64,000 nucleotides of DNA, taken from assembly GCA_033239525.1 (NCBI GenBank), contig BSYO01000024.1:2818128-2882127 (forward strand), given 5' to 3'. Shown piece by piece: positions 54,800 through 64,000 of this stretch (positions are counted from its first letter, which is position 1; each line of letters begins with the position of its first letter). This DNA is from Nepenthes gracilis. Its lineage: Eukaryota > Streptophyta > Magnoliopsida > Caryophyllales > Nepenthaceae. Both the position numbers and the translations under genes were made by a program. Under the pieces are notes generated by a model. It searched no databases. It was not told the DNA's origin and worked only from the letters and a program-made list of their open reading frames with translations.

Positions 54800-57227
54800 C
54801 CCCATTAAATTCTTCAAGCTATAATGTTAAGAGTTTATCGAATTGAATTCAAATCTATTTATAAACTTATTTAGTTTAGATATAAGATTCAAGTCTATCT
54901 ATTAGATATGCCAAATAAACCAAATGAATCAAAATTTGAGTATAGATTGCACCGAGCTCGAAAGCTTGGTTGTGTCTAAGCAAATAAGGCTTAATTAAGT
55001 ATACTAACCATGGCTTCTATCAAATTATTAGTTCCTATTATGCATGTTTTTAGAACTATTTTGATTAATTGACGGTTAGCCAGTGCTCAATATTCACTTC
55101 TCTGATAATGATTTAACTAAACATTTTATTTATCAACAGCCATTTAACTTCTTCAGGTGTGGCCCAAATTTGCAAGGATGGACCAAAAGATCTTGTAAAA
55201 TCTCTCTCAATAGTACTATTCTAATTATTTTTTAATATTTATAAACTTTAAGGATTAATACTAAATCAAATAAGAGGTTCTACTTATTGAAATCTAATTT
55301 TATTGCATTTTTTCCCAAGCAATGTGAGATTTTTGACACTAAAAATAGTGATTATTGTTAAACATTAGTAACGATTATATATTTTGAGAAATATATCGAT
55401 GACACTTCCTAAATACTCTTGAGACACATTGAAATGATATGTCATGCCTTCATCTATTCTCATATGAACCTATTAATATAGATTGATAGTAATATAAAAA
55501 CATCCCAATAGTGTTCTCTTATGATACACTGCATTTTTGTATATATATATATTGTCTATCAATTAGAATATTATATTTAACAATAATAATTTAAGTCCCA
55601 CAAGTTGGCCTTATAATTTTTTAAAAATTATTTTACTTAATTTAATGTAATATTTTTGGAAAGCATAATAAATTCTAAATTATTTTTTGAGAAATATTAC
55701 TCATATACTCAATTATATTGAAATTGTAAAAAGTAGAATTAAATCCTATCCCATTTTAATTTTTATTTTATGTTTTCTCTTACTCTCCATATAAAAAATA
55801 ATAATTTTAGTATAACTGAACGTATAATTAAATGTATAAATAATATTATTTGAATAAAAGCCAACTAAAAAAGTAAGACTAAAATTTCAGAAAAAAAAAT
55901 TATACATACTGATGATTATAAAATTAGAAGGGAATTACTTGCCTAGAGGGAATGGGACTCACTCCACTGGCAAAAGAGGATCAAAGGTTCTCTTTAAAGA
56001 ATTCAAATATATTATAAAATGATTAGATTTTCATCATCTAAAGGCTTTCAGTTAGGTCCAAGGGGTAGGGACCTTTGATGTGTGATTGTGATGGACTTAG
56101 CATTGGGACCTCTATGTGTGTTGAAATTATCCATCCATGGGTAAGTCATTGATTATTTGGGATGGTTGCATGAATTAATTGTAAAAGCTTATTTATTTAG
56201 AGCTTTTTTCTCATTGATTGTGAAGCTTGATTTGTCCTTGAAAATTGGTCATGGGTAGGTGGCTTAAGTGGTGAAGGTTGTGGATTTGTTAATGGTTATC
56301 GGACGACGTCGTATAGCAGTCGTGTCACAGTGCCCTCTCTTTCGAAGGTTGTTTAGGTGGCTAGGGTGGTGAAACTTTAATCAGGCGAGCGGTTTTGATG
56401 GTGCCCATATCATTCTCATCTTCTTTGAAAAAACACATCCATGAGTTTAAGTGAATGACACTGGTTTCAAACTAGTTTAATTTTCTTAGGTTTTCAACAC
56501 TGACCCATTTATTTTTAGGGATCTGTTTGTATATCCTTTCTATATCTCATTCAATTTGTTCATGTGGTATCATCCTATGGTGAGACGAAAACCATAAATT
56601 TAAAATAATTATCAAAACGATCCAATGTGTTATATTTTCAAGTGACAGTGTAGTTGACAAGTTATCATGATTTAGCTTAGGGCAATGGTCATATACGTGC
56701 CATGGCTTTTAATACTTTTGTCAATTATCATAATTTAAAAATATTTAAAATATTATAATTCTATTGCCTTAAGAAAATTTTGTCCCAAAATTCATACCTT
56801 AAGATTTGAACAAAAAGGATACTTTCCTTTGATCTTGTCTTTAGCTTCCCTCCATTTTGGTGACTCCAAAACACCTTCACAAGTAGGGTGCTTCCCCATA
56901 TGATAAATCTCCTGAAATCTATAAATGTTCATGACAAATCATATGCAAAGAATTGTGAATGGACTTACATAACATAGATACCATGGAAGACGTCATGAAC
57001 GCCAGGCAGTACCAACAATAATAGAAAGAATAATTCAAATACTTGAGGAAATGTTAAGAATGTTCGTTTTTGAACTCGGAGGTGGTTAGGATTCTTATTT
57101 AGCATCAACCAAATTTGCTTATAATAATAATTATCAAACTAATAATAGCATTATACGAGCATAAATATAGATTTCTAAATAACTTGGAAGAAGTCAAATG
57201 ATAGAAAAAATCTTGATCAAAAATTAT
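54800..57227. other. AT-rich intergenic sequence, nothing recognised
   Basis: No coding similarity. 56270-56420 is slightly GC-richer, with 'GGTGGCTTAAGTGGTGAAGG' and a related 'GGTGGCTAGGGTGGTGAAAC' about 90 bp later, perhaps a small local duplication. Confidence 0.5.
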
Positions 57228-58770
57228 TCAAGAGACTAAAAAAATATACAATCGATTTGTGATAGGATAAGGATAGCACAAATCTATTAAAAAAGTTATG
57301 CAGATCAAAGATGCTAAGAATAACAATTTGGCATCATAGATTTCATAGTATTGAAGATTTCTTCTTTGAAGGGAATAATGAGATTTGAGAAGAAAGGAAA
57401 ATTGAGCCCAAAATTCACTAAACCATTTGAGATATATGAATGAATTAAACAAGTCACTTACAAATAGGATAAAATGCGGTGCTAATTTTAATTTAGTTCC
57501 CAAACATTTATGTAAGATTTCTAAAAATCTTAATATAAACCTTAGATCTTAATCTGATATTATCATCACAAGTATTCCATATAGCAAAACAATTTCATCT
57601 ACATACATTCTCACTAACTTTTTAAGTGAGTAATTCATTCAAAGGACTAAGAAATGAATAGATTTAGTATTTCTATCTATGATTACCCATATAGCATTTA
57701 CTTTCTTAAAAGTTCTTAGTAAACCTGATATAAAAAATCCGTAGTAATATTTTTATTTTGGAATTGATATTGGTTAAAGTTTCATAGCCAATCTCTTGTA
57801 CTCAACTTTCACCTGCTGTTAAATTAAACACTCAGATATAAATTTTGCTACATTTCTTTCTAAGTCATCATAGGAAAACTTTTTCTTTAAATCTTGATAA
57901 ATTTAATTAATTTTGGGACATATAGTATACTTGGTTTAATAAGCTTTCTTACAAATTTCTTTCTTTAAGTTTTGATCGTTAATAACACATATCTGATCAT
58001 TAAATCTTAAAATTTTATCCTTTCTCAAAGGACAATCAATTTGAGCTTTTAAGATTAAATCATTCATAATCTTTTACAATACTGGATCTTCCTTTTATCT
58101 GTCTCATATATGATTCGGAAACAATAGTTGAATACTAAAATGAAACAATGGTTGACCACTAAAGTAAAAGCATTCACCATTGTCGTATCTTCAAATGTGC
58201 AACCATGCCTATCGATTTTTGGCTTAAAGCATATACAACTATATTAGCTTTTCTAGATTAATACTTAACATCATGATTATAATCTTTTAGTAAATTAATC
58301 TATCTTTTTGTTACATATTTAATTCCTTATATGAAAATAAACATTTAAAACTCTTATGATCCAAATATATAACAAATTATTCTCTATATAAACAATGTTG
58401 CCAAATCTTTAAAGCGAAAATAACAGCTGCTAATTCTAAATCATAAACAGGATACTTATATTCATATGTCCTTAATTGTTTTCATCCATGTGCAACTACA
58501 TTATCAATTTGCATTAAAACACAATCCAAACTCCTATGTGAAGGTTCATTCTAAAATCATTAACATAAGTCCCGAGGTTAATATTTTCTTTAATTCTTAA
58601 AAACTCTCTTTACATTGGTCGGACCATTCAAATTTACTTTCCTTTTAAGTTAATTTCGTCAATGAAGTACTAATTAAAAATCTTTCAATAAATTTCTGGT
58701 AATAATTGGCTAAGCCAATGAAACTCCTTCATTTAGTCGGCCCTCTCTAGAAATTACATAAACTTAGAAT
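57228..58770 (-). pseudogene. Decayed Ty3/gypsy pol fragment (RT-RNase H then integrase)
   Basis: On the minus strand, from the right: 'GLANYYQKFIE' (58715-58682), 'YPVYDLELAAVIFALKIW' (about 58455-58403), 'LLKDYNHDVKY' and 'RKANIVVYALSQKS' (about 58295-58210), then an integrase-like tail 'LGTKLKL' (57503-57480) followed by residues recalling the 'GRTIQ...WSEFLAEFSYNNSYH' region. The order RT-RNase H before integrase identifies Ty3/gypsy. Stops are frequent and no LTR was found for it. Confidence 0.7.
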
Positions 58771-60335
58771 AATATTTTATCTAACCAAAATTCATAATTT
58801 TTAAACTTAGCATATAATTGTTCTTTCGAACCGATGTGAGTGCCCTTCTCAAAATCTTTTTTAAGTAGGCACGAGCCGAACCACCGTGAATGGGAGGGCC
58901 GAGATAATGGGAATTGGTTGTGAAGGAACCGATGGGTTTGGTTTTCGGGTTCTAGGAATAGTGGAGCGAGGGGGCCGATAATGGGTTTATGGGCCTTTAG
59001 CAGTATAATCAATGATATTCTAAAAAATTTATTATTCCGGTAAACTTTATTATTTGAAATTATTATAATTTATATCATTTATAATTTATTGATAAATTAT
59101 TATTTATATACTCAAGTATTATTTAGGTATTTTGCAATTTTAAATTTTAACAGTTATATATATTTACAATTTGAATTAAAATATCATAATATTTAAATTC
59201 AATTAACCACTTGATTAGTTAATCGACCAAACTAGTTTAATTTCTATTTTTGATTTTTTGAAACCGTGAATGCCCATATTGATTTGTCCTTGTACTTGTG
59301 TAAGGAGCCGAGAGGCCTTGTGCCACCAATCGCAACCGTTGAGCCAAAGTTGGACGGTCATGATTTGTGGAGTTTATTTTTTTCATTTTCATTTTAAAAA
59401 AATAAAAAGTCATCCGACAGTTAAATTTACGGTCTAATAGCCATGATTGTGGCACAGGGCCCCTCAAGCGGTGAAGAACATGTAGGTGGTTTAAGTGGTT
59501 AATACTAAGGTGATAGAATTTTAATTAAATCAATAGTTAATTTAATATCAATTAACTATATTTATATAAAACACATAATAGATCCATATAACATAAAAAT
59601 CTTTAGAAGTTTTAAAGAATCGAAAATTAAAATTTTTCTATCACATGAATAACTGAATAAAATTGGGTTTAAACTGGATAAATATCCAATTTATATAAAA
59701 AATTATAACCGATAAATTGGATTGGACCGATAAGGCCCAGTCGCTTGAACCAAAACCTAAACCTTGCTTATCCATGAGCCGAGCTGGACTAGTTCAGGAC
59801 AATAATATATATATATATATATTCTTTTAATATGTTTATTAAAAAATTTATATTTGTATAAAAATATAAAATATTTTAAAAAATATTATTAATTATATAA
59901 AAATACAATTTATAAAAAAATAATTCAAGTCGGGCAAGTTTGAATTGGACTCTTTCAATTAGGATCATGCACAGTCCAAAAGTTAAGCAGATTTAATTTT
60001 ATAATTATATCTATTTATAATATTTTTATACTTTTATTTATTTTTATAAAATTTTAGGCTAATCAGATCTGACTTATCGAATGACCTAATTTTAATTATG
60101 TCTAATAATATGCTAATTAGATCTTAATCTTTTAAATTATACACAGGATAAATAAAATTTAAAAATAATATTATTTATATATTTAATTATATACTTAATT
60201 AAAATAAAATTATTATTTTAAAGATAAAAAATTAAAAATAAAAATAAATTTATATTTATTTTTAAAAATCTTATTATAATTAAATATATAAATAGTATTT
60301 TTTCAAAAACCAAATACTAGAACCCTGAAAATAGA
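58771..60335. other. AT-rich intergenic sequence, nothing recognised
   Basis: Low-complexity AT stretches, including (AT)n near 59805-59822. Two short ORFs around 58764-59012 and 59237-59467 have no recognisable similarity. Confidence 0.5.
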
Positions 60336-60410
60336 GAGAGAGGAACAGAGCACGGCACGAACTACATTCCTTCCTCAGCCTGAGCGTCGATCCCGCGGCA
60401 CCTCTCGACT
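60336..60410 (+). other. Possible non-coding first exon of a plus-strand gene
   Basis: After 2 kb of very AT-rich DNA, composition changes abruptly to 'GAGAGAGAGGAACAGAG' and a GC-rich segment with 'CTTCCTCAGCCTGAGCGTCG'. It ends at CTCTCGACT|GTGAGTCTCT (60411), a good plant donor site preceded and followed by CT-rich leader-like sequence. The coding part would lie further right, possibly beyond the window. This is inference from composition and one splice signal. Confidence 0.3.
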
Positions 60411-61936
60411 GTGAGTCTCTCTCCAATTTGATATTGTCTCCAAGTCTCTATATCTTATTTAAAACTGATTTCATGGAGTTTTCTTTGTTAAATTAACTTC
60501 GCCTTTGAAGCTTGTGGCTAGATCTGTGCAGGTATTTGAAAATGATCTTGTTTGAATGTCCTTTATTTGTAAATCGAACTCAAAGTGCCGAGTTGTTGCT
60601 TTCTTTCCTTTCTTTGTCTGAATTGATTTTTCCATTTATATTATAGTTTATGAAATTCTGCCGCTGAACTATTGGAGTCGTAATTCAAGAAACCAATTCC
60701 ATTCGGATTCATCGTGCAGGCAGTCGAATCTTTTTGGAATGTCCTGGAAAATGTATAACTGAAAGTTGGAAGATAGAATATGAACAGTACTCTTAGAGGG
60801 CCCAATATGGTAATTAGATTATGAAATAATGCTGTCCTTAGTTGGGGCCATTTTGCCAAAGCTGGATTGGGGAGTATTGTCCTTAGGAATTGTGTCCTGA
60901 GTGATTAGTGGAAGTAATTGCAGATTATCATAGGTTGTGCTTTAAGAGAACCACGTTTTGCTGCTATTAAGAGGTGAAATTTTATTATGGTGATTCAGAT
61001 ATTGCAGAAGAAGTTTTTGTGTAGCAAAGTTGAATATTTGGGCTGTATTGCTTCCGTGAGTTTTATGAATTAGACAAGCTTAAATTAGGCTACCTGTTAA
61101 CTTTTTACAAGCTGAGAATAAGCCCAACTTGATCTATTAGGAGTTGAGCTCGAGTAGTTCAGTTTCATTATAAAGGAATGCGCCTAATAGTTCTGTGTTT
61201 CAAAATCAGATTGTTTGCTAAAGACAACTCATAATAAACTTGGATTGTCTGAATCGATTCTTTATAATTAATAGATTTGATCGCAACTTCAATTATGGAA
61301 TCAAAGGGGATCAAATAGCTAACAAGTTTATATAACAGGTAGAATTTCCGAGCTCGAACAAGCTTTGACCAAGCAGGATCATGTTGAGGTCCGAGTAGCT
61401 TGGTTTGTTTAATAGCTCTATTCAATATCCATCTAGAAGAATCTGAAGCATGAATAATTATTGATGATGTTGGGTAATTGTTACTTTAAAAGAAACAAAA
61501 GAAATGTGGGTTTGCTAATGGGGTTTATTTTAGGTTATATTAGGTATTTGAAATGATGCCTTTATTGGGAAGTTTTAGCCCTGCTGTAACGATTAACTTC
61601 ATCTTTTTAATGATTATGGTCTTATTCGTACTTTTCTTTCAAAGGTTCATAAATCAACATTTTCTCTGGCCACTCATAATCTTTAATTACAAATTCTGTT
61701 GGTTCCTATGAGCTTATGTTTGATAGTAACTCTTCATGGTTAGATTTTTGCTTACTATGTGTCCTCTAATTCTCTCACACTCTCTCCCTCTCTATCTCTT
61801 CTCCAGGGGTGGGGATTGAAGGAACTATATCGATCGATTTGATATATTTCAGGATATTTGGCACAGAGTGCAGATTGTAGGATAAGGAATTGTGGAGTTG
61901 TTTTTAAGTTTCCTCACACCTGGAGAAAAAAGGGAA
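60411..61936 (+). other. Sequence downstream of the possible first exon, no coding exon seen
   Basis: Resembles plant intron sequence (T-rich, moderate AT). I could not identify an exon with recognisable similarity. Confidence 0.35.
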
Positions 61937-62158
61937 ATTAAAGCCTTATTTGGATCTAAAAATGTTTGAAAGAAAAGAAAATAATTATAAAATTTATTTT
62001 TTCATGTTTAGATTACATGGAGAATCACAAGTAAAAAATTTCATTAAATATATGTTTTAAAATATTCATATTTGATTAGAATAATTTTCCTTTCATTTTT
62101 ATTTTTTCTCATTAATTTCATTTCTTTCAAATTTTTTTATTTCCAAACAAACCCTAAT
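61937..62158. mobile_element. MITE-like inverted-repeat element
   Basis: 222 bp. Left end ATTAAAGCCTTATTTGGATC... and right end, reverse-complemented, ATTAGGGTTTGTTTGGAAAT...; both continue into 'TTTGAAAGAAA(A/T)GAAA'. The inverted repeat is about 48 bp and imperfect. The GGGTTTGTTTGG end is common in plant hAT-like MITEs. Confidence 0.6.
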
Positions 62159-63695
62159 TGTTCTTAGTGATGTTAGGCATAAGTCAATGAAGATCCTTGT
62201 TGGGTTAATGAAGTGAAGTGGTTGACTAGGTGGAAATGGAGTGTAGTCTGTAGTTGCCTGTGGTGAGAAATAAATGGGTGTTATGAGCTGTTTTTTAAGA
62301 TATTTTTTCTGTCAGTAAAAAAATTCTTTTTCAGTTACAGGAAGACAAAAAATAACTCCTTTCCTCCATGTAGATCCAGGTAGTTCGCATATAAAATTGG
62401 TTAATTTATTTCCCCATTGGTTACCTGTGGAAAAAATACAAAAGGAAAAGAATGAATATTCATGTTCCTTGCCAATTTGATTCTTAGCATTGTGACATTA
62501 ATGGCTTTTATTCTGGCAATATCAAAAAGTTTTGCATGGGAAAGCCTTCTCTGCCAATTTATTATGATTGAGAATGGTGATCTTTTTTCGTTTAAAAGTG
62601 AGAAGAAATAGTTCTCCTGGATGATAAAGATATCTGGCCTCACAACCAAAACCTGTGTGTAGAGCCCCTCAAAACTGTTCGACTCCTCTTTTCCAGCACA
62701 CTACTGGCCAGAGTGTTGCATTCAAATCATTCTTCATTCCTATAATAAATAACGAATGAGGTACAAAGATTTCTTCCATGGCATTGACCTTACAAAATGT
62801 TTATATTATTCTTCATGCTCCTTGCCTTCTTGTAGCATTGGATTCCTTCCTTTTGACATTATTCATTATTTTTGCTATCAGCTGTGAAATGAATCATGCT
62901 TTGGCTCCAATGATCATTTTATTGGATCCTGCAACTATACCCATAATTGGCCTTTTTAATAAATATCATACTTGAGGGGAGTCAGCCTAAGGAGTTCCTA
63001 TGTGTGCTTGAGCACATAGATGTGTTAGTCAAACCAACGAATTGAAAGGGTTGGTTAAGAAACACAGACATGGACACAAGAAGATGTGGATACGGTGATG
63101 TGTAATTTTTCTAAAAAATGACTTAGACGCATTAGAGACACATTAACCAAAATGCCATAGGTTCTTATGGATATGGAATTTATTTGATGGAAATCACTAC
63201 TTTATGCCACGTAAGCTTTCAACGCTTCACACATATGTGCATTCATAGACTAAAAATTTTTCTCCCTCTATTTCGCTTGGTTGGGAAAAATAGCTACCAA
63301 AACCAGTTCAAATATTTCTTGTTCTCTGATTTCTAGTTAGAATATTTTAAATCACTGTGCTCTCTCTGTTTTTCATAAGTAATGGGTTTAAATTATGCAT
63401 GTGAATGGTTAGTTCTCAAAAGCGGGAGATTATATTGTTTTAGTTTTTATTGCTAATTAGAACAACCTTTTTATGTTTATTAAAGGCTCTTTATTGTTTG
63501 TAAGATATAAAAAAGAGCCAAAGCGTGAACCAGCAATCCGCAAGTGTTTACAGTGTGCTCCTAATGTGTCGTTGGCATGCCAAAGTTAAATTTAATATTT
63601 TGAACATGTCTGGGCATATCCGGAGTGTGTCTGTTTTAGATACGTGTTTAATACTGATATGTTACCCCATAAGTAGTGTCTGTACTTAGTTAATA
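62159..63695. other. Non-coding sequence, nothing recognised
   Basis: No protein similarity or clear repeat. The 65-codon frame at 62778-62975 is hydrophobic and AT-driven and I do not regard it as a gene. Confidence 0.45.
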
Positions 63696-63971
63696 TTGTT
63701 AAAGGCAAAGGATGCAAGGGATCTCTTAGTTGCTGAGAAGATTGCCCAAATTAACATAACGAAAATAAACATTCATAATGAAAAGGGCATGAAGGTGCAA
63801 AGGGTCCATTGGACAAAGCACGTTCCTAATGAAACTGTGGCACACATTTATGATGCATTTACATGGGAAGCTCCAGTTATGAATTTCCAATTTTTAGAGT
63901 TCATAGTAAAAAGAAAACTAAAAAAATTTCTAAATAATAACAATAGAATCATAGTTCAATTAGTAACATAA
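63696..63971 (+). CDS. Uncharacterised 91-codon ORF near the right edge
   Basis: Encodes a basic, soluble-looking peptide ('AKDARDLLVAEKIAQINITK', 'VHWTKHVPNETVAHIYDAFT', 'FQFLEFIVKRKLKKFL') with no transmembrane or signal features. The residue mix is more protein-like than most random frames here. It does not match a family I recognise. It could be an exon of the gene suggested at 60336, a transposon scrap or chance. The Met start has no special support. Confidence 0.2.
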   Translation: MLKAKDARDLLVAEKIAQINITKINIHNEKGMKVQRVHWTKHVPNETVAHIYDAFTWEAPVMNFQFLEFIVKRKLKKFLNNNNRIIVQLVT

Positions 63972-64000
63972 AGTTATTGCTATAGTTCACTATAAGCTAA

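Noticed and set aside
62778..62975. Hydrophobic 65-codon frame
   Set aside because: T-rich sequence gives Leu/Ile/Phe by composition; no start context, homology or neighbouring exon supports it.

Overview
The window is nuclear DNA from a flowering plant, most likely a eudicot. It is AT-rich and crowded with degenerate Ty1/copia, Ty3/gypsy, L1-type and RTE-type elements. It holds one well supported cellular gene, whose exons match the plant STE20/OSR1-like kinase family with GT-AG introns. I cannot name the species.

The central object is that kinase gene, on the minus strand from 48953 (ATG) to 10284 (stop). I assembled 20 coding exons whose reading frames join without a break into a 673-residue protein. 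Coding sequence is 2,022 bp of a 38.7 kb locus. Four introns (1, 2, 8 and 15) account for most of the length. Intron 1 (40492-48794) contains an RTE-type LINE on the opposite strand, split by a 4 kb TG...CA LTR-like element. Intron 8 (21831-32359) contains a roughly 6.6 kb L1-type LINE in the sense direction of the gene and an LTR-like segment. Intron 15 (11996-19237) contains a copia element, also sense, plus a scrap of a further copia element. Introns 16 and 17 each carry a small inverted-repeat (MITE-like) element, and intron 2 a further candidate. No exon is visibly broken.

Downstream of the gene, at low coordinates, a 1.9 kb solo LTR (870-9174, minus) is interrupted by a full-length but dead copia element (1501-7874, plus) with a perfect 5-bp target duplication. 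The copia leader carries three long hairpins that share a CCCACAGG loop.

Upstream of the gene, at high coordinates, a unit of about 1.68 kb is duplicated in tandem (49701-53117 and 53118-54799). The proximal copy carries a second solo LTR of the same family (50116-51846) with a 5-bp target duplication; the distal copy keeps the uninterrupted target site, so an empty site is preserved in the same window.

From 54800 to the end the sequence is mostly AT-rich and non-coding. It holds a decayed Ty3/gypsy pol fragment (57228-58770, minus), a MITE-like element (61937-62158), a possible 5' exon of a plus-strand gene near 60340-60410, and a 91-codon ORF of unknown status near the right edge.

I found no rRNA, tRNA or CRISPR features. 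The elements do not encode a joint system; the window is best read as one host gene swollen by layered transposon insertions.
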